From Endothia cerciana (taxonomy: Eukaryota; Ascomycota; Sordariomycetes; Diaporthales; Cryphonectriaceae): DNA of 11,124 bases. Shown one piece after another: positions 1 to 7,766 of the stretch (positions within the stretch are counted from its first letter, which is position 1; the number at the start of each line of letters is the position of its first letter). Made by a program: the position numbers and the translations under genes. Below the pieces are notes generated by a model. That model worked only from the letters and a program-made list of their open reading frames with translations. It was not told the DNA's origin and did not search any database. The stretch is from contig JALRMH010000141.1 in assembly GCA_026119935.1 (NCBI GenBank), positions 1 through 11,124 of the forward strand. Direction: 5' to 3'.

Positions 1-132
1 ATATTAATTATTTTATAATTAATAATATTAATAATAATTACTTCTATTTTTTTTTACCTAGCTATTTATAATATCTCTTAGTATTTAATAGTAAATAAGT
101 TAACTTCCTTTATTAATTATAAGTGTAGCGCT
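1..132. other. AT-rich spacer, no gene seen
   Basis: This stretch is made mostly of A and T, with short runs of TAAT and TTAT and a T tract near position 50. I see no coding frame, RNA gene or clear regulatory motif in it. It could be the eroded end of an older repeat, but nothing in the bases identifies one. Confidence 0.6.
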
Positions 133-213
133 GCAAGTGTAGTATAGTTGGTAAAGTAGTTAATTTTAATTTAATTGTCTTGCTGAGGCTGTAGGTTTAA
201 ATGCTAATTCTGT
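133..213 (+). tRNA. degenerate tRNA or tRNA-derived sequence
   Basis: Positions 140-151 match a pol III A box (TAGTATAGTTGG), and 194-204 read GGTTTAAATGC, close to a B box with C-to-T and G-to-A type changes. Between them, 159-163 (GTTAA) can pair with 171-175 (TTAAT) to form a five-pair anticodon stem around the seven-base loop TTTTAAT. The implied anticodon is TTA at 166-168, which would read the stop codon UAA. The region between the anticodon stem and the T stem is about 15 bases, longer than in most tRNAs and nearer to the Leu/Ser class. The acceptor arms (133-139 against about 207-213) do not pair well. I infer a mutated tRNA gene or the head of a tRNA-derived short element, not a working tRNA. 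Confidence 0.35.
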
Positions 214-227
214 AAAAAATATAGAAA

Positions 228-731
228 ATGAATACTATCACGCTCAACATCACCTTCGGCGAGAAGGAGCCGGACCAGACTAGGGTCAACCCTAACTACG
301 TTAAGTAGAAGTTCAAGCTCTCCGACCCTGTGATCCGCGCCTACCTCTAAAAGAAGAAAAGAGGTAATATAAGTGTCTTTTATATAGACTATAACCCTGA
401 AAATTCTAACAATATATAGCAGGTAGTTATTACTAGGCTGCTTAGTATACCTAGCAGGGATGTGCATATTTACATTAGTGCTGATACTAACATCGAGGAC
501 TATATAAGCACCTTCCTTACTAGCAAGTGTGCTTTATAAGGCCTGCTTATATAGAGCTGTAGTATAATAGTTCAAAAGTGTATAAACTATTAAGAGGAGT
601 AGTATAAGCAAGGCATGCTATATAGGTGTTTTATAGTGCCTAGGATAGAGGAGCTAGGCTGTAGTGCCTGCAACTTCTTTAAGGATACAGGTATTATAGA
701 GGAGGTTGTATATAGTACTAGAATCAGCTGA
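228..731 (+). pseudogene. broken gene, unrecognised protein, GC-rich start
   Basis: One frame runs from ATG at 228-230 to TGA at 729-731 (168 codons including the stop), interrupted by in-frame TAG and TAA codons, the first TAG at about codon 27. The frame holds throughout with no visible indel, so damage is by substitution. The first 40 or so codons use C- and G-ending codons and start MNTITLNITF; from about position 355 the codons become AT-ending. The later part includes the short Cys-containing stretch GCSACNFF near the end. I do not recognise the family and assign no function. The tRNA-like sequence lies 15 bases upstream. It could be one gene decayed unevenly or a chimera of two sources. 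The frame open on the opposite strand at 204-467 is best explained as its shadow. Confidence 0.5.
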
Positions 732-891
732 TGAATAAATACTTAGTTTTGATCTTCTTTTTTTATTACCTTTTAAGTATTAAAGCTAACTTAATCAAGC
801 TTGCTTTTAAATAATATTATAAGTTAGTTATTAATAAAACTATATTATAAAAAGTATTTATAATATAGAGTAATTAGAAAAGATAATATTA
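732..891. other. AT-rich spacer before tandem array
   Basis: No gene is seen. The stretch is strongly AT-rich and carries a weak inverted repeat (AATACTTA at 738-745, TAAGTATT at 774-781). The last 25 or so bases (from about 867) already match the tail of the tandem unit that follows (TAGAGTAATTAGAAAAGATA), so the array may begin slightly earlier than the first full unit. Confidence 0.55.
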
Positions 892-2297
892 AGAGACAGA
901 CTATAGGCTGATAAAAGTTGATCTCAGCAGGTTGATAATAATAGGTTAGAGTGCAGCAGGCGTTAGAGTTGATCTTAGCAGGTTGATAATAACAGGTTTA
1001 GAGTGCAGCAGGTGTTAGTGTTTCTAAAGGATTAAAGTAATCAGAGATATAAAGTAATTAGAAAAGATAGTGTTAAGAGATAGACTGCAGGCTGATAAGA
1101 GCTGATCTTAGCAGGTTGATAATAATAGATTAGAGTGCAGTAGGTGTTAGCATTTCTAAAAAGATAGAGTAATCAGAGATATAAAGTAATTAGAAAGAAT
1201 AATATTAAGAGACAGACTATAAGCTGATAATAATAATAGGTTAAAGTGTAGTAGATGTTAGCATTTCTAATAAAGTAAGGTAATTAGAGATATAGAGTAA
1301 TTAGAAAGAATAATATTAAGAGATAGACTATAGGCTGATAATAATAATAGGTTAAAGTGCAGCAAGTATTAGCGTTTCTAATAAGGTAAGGCGATTAGAG
1401 ATATAGAGTAATTAGAAAGAATAATATTGAGAGACAGACTGCAAGCTAATAATAATAATAGGTTAAAGTGCAGTAGGTGTTAGCGTTTCTAATAAAGTAA
1501 AGCGATTAGAGATATAGAGTAATTAAAAAGAATAATATTAAGAGATAGACTGCAGGCTGATGAGAGTTGATCTAAGCAGGTTGACAACAACAAGTTAGAG
1601 TGTAGCAGGTATTAGCGTTTCTAATAAGGTAAGGTAATCAGAGATATAGAGTAATTAGAAAGAATAATATTTAGAGACAGACTGCAGGCTGATAAGAGTT
1701 GATCTAGGCAGGTTGACAATAACAGGTTAGAATATAGCAAGTGTTAGCTTTTTTCTAAAAGCGTAGAGCGATCAGAGATATAAAGTAATTAGAAAGAATA
1801 ATATTGAGAGATAGACTGCAGGCTGATGAGAGTTGATCTAGGCAGGTTAACAACAACAGGTTAGAGTATAGCAGGTGTTGGCTTTTTTCTAAAAGCGTAG
1901 AGCGATCAGAGATATAAAGTAATTAGAAAGAATAATATTGAGAGATAGACTACAGGCTGATAAGAGTTGATCTAGGCAGGTTGATAACAACAGGTTAGAG
2001 TATAGCAGGTGTTGGCTTTTTTCTAAGAGCGTAAAGTGATCAGAGATATAAAGTAATTAGAAAGAATAATATTAAGAGATAGACTGCAGGCTGATGAGAG
2101 TTGATCTAGGCAGGTTAATAATAACAGGTTAGAGTATAGCAGGTATTAGCTTTTCTAAGAAGTCAAGGCAATTAGAGATATAGAGTAATTAGAAAGAATA
2201 ATATTATAAGACAGACTGCAGGCTAATAAGAGTTGATCTCAGCAGGTTAATAATAATAGTCCGGAGTGCAGTAGATATTAGCATTTCTAAAGAGTTA
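892..2297. repeat. tandem array T1, eleven units of about 111-134 bp
   Basis: Units begin with AGAGACAGACT or AGAGATAGACT at 892, 1076, 1208, 1319, 1430, 1541, 1673, 1807, 1941, 2075 and (variant) 2208. Spacings are 184, 132, 111, 111, 111, 132, 134, 134, 134 and 133 bases. Each unit carries GTTGATCT..AGCAGGTTGA, then a GATAATAATAGGTTAGAGTGCAGCAGG-like core (here split by variants), GTGTTAGCGTTTCTAA and a tail with AGAGATATAGAGTAATTAGA. The first unit is longer because the middle part is duplicated. Three consecutive 111 bp units lack the same 21 bases around GAGTTGATCT..AGCAGG, and the next three or four share a TTAGCTTTTTTCTAA variant, so units spread in blocks. No sustained coding frame is apparent. 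Differences between units are mostly C/T and G/A. Confidence 0.9.
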
Positions 2298-2555
2298 AGA
2301 ATGCTTCTAAGGCTGCATCTAAATATCTAGCTACTAGCTGTATTTCTATTTGCAACTGCAACTAATAAGCACTTTATAAGCACTAGCCTCTTAATCAGAT
2401 AATCTAGCTTTAACCTATCTATATCTTCTGCATTAAGTACTACAAGCTGTCTGCCTGCTAATTCGCACCTATAAATAGAGGCGCCTTCTGCTACCCCTTT
2501 ACTTTTCTTTACTATTCTAAATTCCTAAGCTTAGATCACCTATTACTAGAGCTAA
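2298..2555. repeat. repeat A, left copy (LTR-like, with TATA motif)
   Basis: This block starts at AATGCTTCTAAGGCTGCA directly after a partial T unit ending in TTTCTAAAGAGTTAAG. It is repeated in the same orientation at 5255-5515. Near its end it has CCTATAAATAGAGGCGCC (about 2468-2485), a strong TATA-type sequence, followed by a pyrimidine-rich stretch. A length near 250 bp with an internal TATA box would suit a solo LTR, but I cannot find convincing TG..CA ends or a target duplication. It could equally be a segment of a higher-order repeat containing T and A blocks. A fresh T-type unit resumes right after it. Confidence 0.7.
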
Positions 2556-2838
2556 AAGACAGACTATAGGCTAATAAGAGTTGATCTTAGCAGGTTAATA
2601 ATAATAAGTTAGAGTATAGTAGATGTTAATATTTCTAAAGAGTTAAAGTAATCAAAAATATAGAGTAATTAGAAAAAAATACTTTTATAATAAACTTTTA
2701 TAAAGTTAAAAGACAGATTATAAGCTGATAAGAGTTAATCTTAGCAGGTTAATAATAATAAGTTAAAATATAATAGGTATTAATATTTTTAAAGAGTTAT
2801 AGTAATTAAAGATATAAAGTAATTAGAAAAGATATGCT
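2556..2838. repeat. T-type units left of the retroelement
   Basis: Two further T-like units begin near 2555 and 2710. They are more AT-rich than those in the first array and carry an extra segment, CTTTTATAATAAACTTTTAT, between the tail of one unit and the head of the next. The same segment recurs right of the retroelement (near 4984 and 5137), showing that this DNA was continuous before the insertion. Positions 2835-2838 (TGCT) are the proposed left target duplication. Confidence 0.75.
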
Positions 2839-3063
2839 TATAGATTAATAAATATAAAGAGTTAAAGGAATTTAGCTAGCAGGTTATATTAGCCTAGGCA
2901 TCAGCTTAGTCAGGCTAATGCTAAACCTATAGCCTGTATTTAGACCTAGCTTAAGCAGGCTAGCCTAGATACCTTCCTTCCTTCTAAAAATAAAAATAAA
3001 CTACCTGAATCAACAACCTATATTATCTGTAGGTCTGCTTCTAATGTTTATGCTATATAACTA
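2839..3063 (+). repeat. left terminal direct repeat (LTR-like)
   Basis: This aligns along its length with 4755-4980, sharing among others AGATTAATA, TTTAGCTAGC, CAGGCTAATGCTAAACCTA-type and AATAAAAATAAACTAC blocks. Most differences are C/T or G/A. The AATAAAAATAAA motif near 2990 could have served as a polyadenylation-type signal. If the repeat really begins with the TG at 2835, the ends move by four bases and the proposed target duplication is lost. Confidence 0.75.
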
Positions 3064-3070
3064 CTCCTCT

Positions 3071-4704
3071 GAGAAGCTCTTCGACAACCTCTTCTAGGCC
3101 TTCTGCAAGGACTTTAAAGACTAGATAGAAGCCTTATTTAAAGACATCGCATCTAGCTTTCGATATAAACTAAAAAGGCTCCTCTGCATTTGCAGTATCT
3201 ATATAAGATATAACTAAAGCTAAATTGCAAGGCAACTAGCTAATCTTGCAGTAATAGACGAAATGCTTAAATAGCCTTAGGAAGAGCTAGCAAATATAGA
3301 TTTCAAGCCTGGATCTTGAAGAGTGCGAAACAGATGTGAAACCTCTGCCTTTCCTGCCCTCTCTGCCCCTTTAGCACCCTCTTAAGCAACGATAGCACTG
3401 CACGACGAAGAGGACAGACTGCAGGATAGGAAACCCCTCAGCGCAAGGCTCCCTTCACTATCTAAGCTCTAGAAAGCTTTATTGTTAGGAAGGGCTATCC
3501 TCTTGATTAAACTGCACAAAGGCGAGATGATTAGAACGCTGCAATAGTCGCAACCTAGGAAGAACACCTTTATTTCGCAGGCCTAGGATCCTTAAGGCTA
3601 ATGCGAAAATACTTATAGTCAGCATTTCCAAGCACAATAGCATTCCTACCTTTAAGGCTGCTACTAGGCTATAATCTATACAGATCGCTACTACTAGAGC
3701 CTGTCTATAACAGAACTCTTGATCCTAGCGTCTTTGTAACCTTTGTGAAGATATTCGATCGTGAGAAGGCGTATACTAGAGAACCTTACGACCTTCTAGA
3801 TAATAAGGTCTGAATTCTCTTTAATATCTGCTATCACACGCAGATCAGTCTGAACTAGTTCTACGCTGTATTTCTGCGAATCCTCATAGAGCGAGCAGAG
3901 ATATTCTACATCTACTACATCGAGTATAAAGATACGTTTGCTACAGCGTATGCTAAGACCAAGACCTATTTCGACACAGAAGTGAATCGCTATTAATATT
4001 ACACAGACTAGACCTTAACCTCCTTCTAAGGCCTTTGTCGATAAAACCCTGAGAAGAATCTCTACGAGATCCTTTATATGCTGCTTAATAAGCTTCAACT
4101 ATGCTAACGCGCCCTTGCCCTAAACTTTCAAGGCGAAGAGGCGCTGAGAACAGCTATAATAGCCTCCTGCTGCAGCGTCTATAAGCTTAGGCATGCTCTT
4201 TTCAAGCCTGCCTAGGTGTGCGAGATGCTGTTTTCAGATATGCGATCGTCTATCGCTACTTATCTCAACCGCGCTGCATCTCAACACCTACTAGCAGAGC
4301 CCCGAGAGCCTTGAGAGCCCTGAGACAACGACGATCAAGACAATTAGTACTATCTTGATCGCTATTACAGCAGCAGCTGTAGCAGAGGCTTCTTATATCT
4401 CTATCGCAGCTAAGGCTGCAACAACTGCAGCTATAATAATCAAGATTCTCGCTAGCATAGCAGCTAGAAGAAGAAATGCTACGTCTGCAGGAAGGAAGGC
4501 TGCTGGTTAATAAAGCACTTTGAAAACGAGCGACAACGTGCTTACAACTAGTACGCTACCGACTGCGATTTACTAGGAAAACCGATAAGCAACTTCGCTG
4601 CTTTTTTAGTAGACTACGAAGGGCACGAAATAGACTATTAATAGCTTTAAGAGGATGAAGACGACTTTGTTGCCTTCTCGACTAATTATAATGATGATGA
4701 CTAA
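3071..4704 (+). pseudogene. retrotransposon Gag-like protein, broken
   Basis: The frame can be read from about 3071 (EKLFDNLF) to TAA at 4702-4704, with many in-frame TAG, TAA and TGA codons and a change of reading frame in about 3600-3720. The best-preserved part, from about 3690, includes DPSVFVTFVKIFDREKAYTR and, further on, GEEALRTAIIAS and LFSDMRSSIATYL. I recognise these as a Gag-like family of fungal LTR retrotransposons, probably Ty1/copia, from general knowledge and not from a search. At 4477-4518 there is a zinc-knuckle-like C-x2-C-x4-C-x4-H (CYVCRKEGCW...H). An Arg/Ser/Tyr/Gly-rich stretch precedes it and an acidic tail (EDEDDF) follows. Gag would form the RNA-packaging particle. 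No start codon is apparent, and the N-terminal part may be truncated or begin inside the left repeat. Confidence 0.75.
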
Positions 4705-4734
4705 ATTATTATTCAAAAGGGTTGTTTCGAACGC

Positions 4735-4748
4735 GAAGAGAAAAAAAG
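4735..4748 (+). other. possible polypurine tract
   Basis: Fourteen purines in a row (GAAGAGAAAAAAAG) lie between the end of the Gag frame and the right terminal repeat. In LTR retrotransposons such a run primes plus-strand DNA synthesis and normally touches the 3' LTR. Here it is followed by TGCTAG before the TATAGATT start I prefer, so either the LTR starts at TG 4749 or a few bases have been gained. Confidence 0.5.
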
Positions 4749-4754
4749 TGCTAG

Positions 4755-4980
4755 TATAGATTAATAGGTGTGAGGAGTTGAAGGGATTTAGCTAGCGGGC
4801 TGTATCAGCCTAGGCATTAGCCTGATCAGGCTAATACTAAACCTACAGCTTATATTTAGACCTAGCCTAGGCAGGCTAGCTTAGATAGCTTCCTTTCTTT
4901 TAAGAATAAAAATAAACTACTTGAATTAACAACCTATACTATCTGTAGATCTGCTTCTAATATTTGTAACCTAATAACTA
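4755..4980 (+). repeat. right terminal direct repeat (LTR-like)
   Basis: This is the partner of 2839-3063 in the same orientation. It keeps more G and C in places (for example GCGGGCTGTATCAGCC against GCAGGTTATATTAGCC), so the two copies have been mutated independently since insertion. It ends ATAACTA and is followed by TGCTTTTATAATAAAC, which resumes the T-type flanking DNA. Confidence 0.75.
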
Positions 4981-5254
4981 TGCTTTTATAATAAACTTTT
5001 ATAAAGTTAAAAAATAGACTATAAGCTAATAAAAGTTAATCTTAGCAAGTTAATAACAATAAATTAGAGTATAGTAAATATTAGTATTTTTAAAGAGTTA
5101 AAGCAATTAATAATATAAAGTAATTAAAAAAGATATATTTGTATAATAAACTTTTATAAAATTAAGAGATAAACTGCAGGCTAATAAAAGTTAAACTTAG
5201 CAAGGTAATAATAATAGATTAGAGTGTAGTAGATATTAGTATTTTTAAAAAGTC
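4981..5254. repeat. T-type units right of the retroelement
   Basis: This is the continuation of the DNA interrupted at 2838. A unit starts near 5012 (AAAAATAGACTATAAGCTAAT) and a second near 5166 (AGAGATAAACTGCAGGCTAAT), joined by the CTTTTATAAAATTAAG-type linker. It is among the most AT-shifted of all the T copies. The last unit stops at TTTTTAAAAAGTCTAAG, where the second copy of repeat A begins. Confidence 0.75.
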
Positions 5255-5515
5255 TAAGAATGCTTCTAAGGCTGCATTTAAATATCTAGCTGCTAAGTAT
5301 ATTTCTATTTGCAATTATAATTAATAAGCACTTTATAAGCACTAGCTTCTTAATCTAACAACTTAGCGTTAACTTATCTATATTTTTTATATTAAGTACT
5401 ATAAGCTATCTGCCTGCTAATTCGCACTTATAAATAAAGACGCTTTCTACTACTCTTCTATTCTTTTTTACTATTTTAAATACCTTAGTTCTGATTAGCT
5501 ATTAATAAAGTATTA
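5255..5515. repeat. repeat A, right copy
   Basis: This is a direct copy of 2298-2555 entered from the same point in a T unit, starting AATGCTTCTAAGGCTGCA. The TATA motif of the left copy is kept as CTTATAAATAAAGACGC near 5418-5436. Similarity fades after about 5500, and the DNA beyond differs from that following the left copy, which marks the end of the shared block. Confidence 0.7.
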
Positions 5516-5752
5516 GTAAAGCCTGCAGATTATATAAGTCAGCTTATTAAGTACCCCTAGCTAAAAGCCTTATATTATAATATAATAACTAATACTTAAG
5601 GTCTAAGCTTAAAGTCCTAAGCTTAAAGCTAGTAAGCTTCCTTTTTATATAGATAGCTAGCCCTAGCTAGCCTTTAATCCTTAGCTCTATCACCTTATAA
5701 CACCTGCTACTTGTAATATAAAGCTAAATTATTATAAGTTATATTTTATTTG
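5516..5752. other. spacer with a short tandem duplication
   Basis: No gene is seen in these roughly 240 bases. A motif of the form TAAGCTTAAAG occurs twice close together (near 5600-5630), and the GCTAGC / CTAGCCCTAGCTAGCC motifs near 5650-5673 are partly self-complementary. The stretch ends in AT-rich sequence just before the next T array. Confidence 0.5.
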
Positions 5753-6201
5753 AAAGACAGACTATAGGCTGATAAAAGTTGATCTTAGCAGGTTAATAAC
5801 AACAGGTTAGAGTGCAGCAGGTGTTAGCGTTTCTAAGAAGTTAAAGCGATCAGAGATATAGAGTAATTAGAAAAGATCGTATTAAGAGACAGACTGCAGG
5901 CTGTAAGAGTTGATCTCAGTAGGTTAACAACAACAGGCTAGAGTGCAGCAGGTGTTAGCGTTTCTGACGAGTTAAGGGGATTAGAGATATAGAGTAATTA
6001 GAAAAGATAATGTTAAGAGATAGACTATATGCTGTAAGAGTTGATCTTAGTAGGTTAACAACAACAGGTTAGAATGTAGCAGGTGTTAGCGTTTCTAAGA
6101 AGTTAAAGCGATCAGAGATATAGAGTAATTAGAAAAGATCATGTTAAGAGACAGACTACAGGCTATAAGAGTTAATCTCAGCAGGTTGACAATAATAAGT
6201 T
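5753..6201. repeat. tandem array T2, four units of about 131 bp
   Basis: Units start near 5753, 5885, 6016 and 6147 (spacings 132, 131, 131); the last is cut off at about 6201. They carry the full middle segment (GTTGATCTTAGCAGGTTAA) and TTAGCGTTTCTAAGAAGTTA. Units two to four read GGCTGTAAGAG or GGCTATAAGAG (TGCTGTAAGAG in the third) where the first array has GGCTGATAAGAG. They have more intact G and C than the units next to the retroelement and look less decayed. Confidence 0.9.
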
Positions 6202-6314
6202 ACCTAGAGGCTTAGATTAAAAGGATAAGAGGAGAGGTATACTCTACTCTCTACTGCTTTTTGCGTTTGTTCTGATTAGAAGACAGTGCATTTCATTCCT
6301 GCCTGCTATCTGTC
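6202..6314. other. spacer, 3' side of the minus-strand gene
   Basis: This short stretch between the last T unit and the presumed stop of the minus-strand gene includes TACTCTACTCTCTACTGC. The minus-strand frame may have ended in here if the TAA at 6317-6315 is itself a mutated CAA codon. I see nothing else in it. Confidence 0.4.
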
Positions 6315-7118
6315 TTAATGAATCATCCTTCCTAGCTCCTCCCTTCTAAAGCGATCCTCTAGCAGACTACTTCTGCTGTGTATTAGCTACTAAGTCCTTT
6401 TCTGTCTTAATGTCAACGCGCTTATCAATATAGGCAGTTTTGCCTAGTTCGAGGTTAGAGGCTGACATGCCTAGCAGCTCCTGGCCAAACTACTAGAATA
6501 CTAGATTAGCATTTGCTCTAATTAGCATAAGCGAATAGTAGTATATATAAGTGCTTTCGCCTTACAGACAGCTAGATGCTTTTTATGCATCTTGAATATA
6601 TATAAGCTAGCTTTAATATACTAGATGCAGTTAGCGCAAGCGCCCTCTTAGATACCTAGGATCGAGTAGTATTTGAAAAAGGGAAGTATAATATAAGCAG
6701 AAGTTATATCCTTGAGCTTGTGTATATGCCTTACAGCTCTTTAGAAACAGTAATCGCAAGGGTTTTGGTTTTAGAAGCTAAAGAGAGCGACGATCAGAGC
6801 TAGTATGCATCGCGCGTCAGTATTATAACCTAGTAGGGCGAGGTATTTATCTAAAGGCCTGAAGCTAGAGAGCTCGATAAAGATAGAGTTTAGCTAGATC
6901 TGCTAAAATCAGGACTTCTCTGCTATCTAAAAGCTCTGCTCTTATAAAGGGAGGAGCTAGGCGAAGGCATTTCCGATTACCTGCGCTGTCATCTCCTTAG
7001 TATTAAGGATCCACATGCTGTACAGCTAGCTGACAAACCCCTTTAAGGTCTAAAACTAAAGGATGTAATGCAAGTCTCTGTGCTTATTGCATATCTGTGT
7101 ATAGCTAGGCTAAGGCAT
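6315..7118 (-). pseudogene. broken gene, Cys-rich fungal protein of unknown function
   Basis: On the minus strand one frame runs 268 codons from ATG at 7118-7116 to TAA at 6317-6315, interrupted by many TAG and a few TAA and TGA codons but with no frame change. The coding look (FTSARLTVLIPV) continues upstream to about 7200, so the true start may lie there; an in-frame TAA sits near 7255. Visible features are an aliphatic middle region (SIFIELSSFRPLDKYLALLG), CDYC at 6758-6747, CANC at 6638-6627 and a third Cys-x2-Cys near 6475, suggesting a metal-binding module. I do not recognise a named family. Its neighbour, divergently oriented, is a Ulp1-like protease gene, and the two may share a control region. 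Damage is the same CAG/TGG-to-TAG kind as elsewhere. Confidence 0.6.
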
Positions 7119-7230
7119 AGTTTTGAAAAGTAGAAGCTGATCCTATACAGGTATAAGGACTGTCAGGCGCGCAGAGGTAAAGACAGGCTTGCTGTTGCTA
7201 GCTATAGTAGGCGAGAGAGATAAAGGTGTT

Positions 7231-7247
7231 AAAAAGAGGAAGGGGGG
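7231..7247 (-). promoter_or_regulatory. CT-rich tract upstream of the minus-strand gene
   Basis: A run of 17 purines on the plus strand reads as CCCCCCTTCCTCTTTTT on the coding strand of the minus gene, just ahead of where its protein-like frame becomes recognisable. Pyrimidine tracts before transcription starts are common in filamentous fungal promoters. The promoter role is inferred from position only. Confidence 0.35.
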
Positions 7248-7373
7248 TTAGTAGTTTAAAGCAGTTTAAGATAGTTAGAAGAGACAAGAAGTTATATAAG
7301 CTTCTGATCAGAGCTGTTCTATATTATTTATCGCTAGATAGAAAAGTAGATATATAACTCACTATAAAGAGTA

Positions 7374-7407
7374 GATCACTATAGTAGGAAGAAGCCTATA
7401 GTGAATC
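7374..7407. repeat. inverted repeat in the divergent control region
   Basis: The left arm GATCACTATAG (7374-7384) is complementary to the right arm CTATAGTGAATC (7396-7407), apart from one extra base, with an 11-base spacer TAGGAAGAAGC. It sits near the middle of the gap between the divergent genes. It could bind a dimeric regulator or be a remnant of an inserted short element; nothing distinguishes these. Confidence 0.45.
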
Positions 7408-7615
7408 ACAGCTATTAGTGAATTATTTAAGTGTACAAGTTATATAGATATAGAAGTTACGCAAGCCTATATAGGGCAATTACACTTAATAGTCAGGGAT
7501 CTTCTATAGAAAGATCTGCCCTTGCTAGCCCTTCTTGCTTATTTCTGATCCTCTGTTTCTATTAAATAACAACAACTTCAACTATAAGGCTATCTCTAAA
7601 GATCAGCTCTATCTG

Positions 7616-7641
7616 CCCCCCCCCTCCTCTTTTTTTTCCTT
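7616..7641 (+). promoter_or_regulatory. CT-rich tract upstream of the protease gene
   Basis: Twenty-six consecutive pyrimidines, including nine C in a row and eight T in a row, lie about 125 bases before the ATG at 7767. This mirrors the tract on the other strand at 7231-7247, so each divergent gene has one on its coding strand. A core-promoter role is inferred from fungal precedent. Confidence 0.4.
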
Positions 7642-7766
7642 GCCCTGCCTTCTATTAAGAGCTTTAAAAGCAAGCTCTTCTACTATACTCTATAAGAATT
7701 GTATATAACAGATTAGAGCTTATAATATCAGACTAGAAAGGAAAGAAGCTAGCTGCTAGCGCTAAT

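Larger units (their letters stand above)
2839..4980 (+). mobile_element. gag-only LTR retrotransposon-like element, decayed
   Basis: Direct repeats of 225 and 226 bp (2839-3063 and 4755-4980) bracket about 1.7 kb that holds only a broken Gag-like gene. The repeats start TATAGATTAATA and end ATAACTA, consistent with TG..CA ends changed to TA..TA. TGCT lies immediately outside at 2835-2838 and 4981-4984, a possible short target duplication. A 14-base purine run (4735-4748) precedes the right repeat, as a polypurine tract should. No protease, integrase, reverse transcriptase or RNase H frame fits between, so it would depend on another element for movement. Oddity: the Gag frame is recognisable about 7 bases after the left repeat, leaving almost no room for a leader or primer-binding site. 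The flanks are T-type repeat DNA, so the element inserted into that array. Confidence 0.7.
7119..7766. other. divergent intergenic region
   Basis: This lies between the two divergent broken genes. From 7119 to about 7200 the minus-strand frame still reads as protein. The rest shows no coding frame. It holds two pyrimidine tracts facing outwards, an inverted repeat at 7374-7407, and TATA-like TGTATATAAC near 7699-7708, about 60 bases ahead of the plus-strand ATG. Copies of CACTATA or its complement TATAGTG cluster in 7360-7410. Confidence 0.55.

Noticed and set aside
204..467. 87-codon open frame on the minus strand
   Set aside because: It is antisense to the better-supported broken gene at 228-731, spans its composition break, and has no recognisable motif.
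892..2297. CRISPR-like array of repeats and spacers
   Set aside because: Units are 111-134 bp with similarity along their whole length, with no short constant repeats between unique spacers, and the sequence appears fungal.
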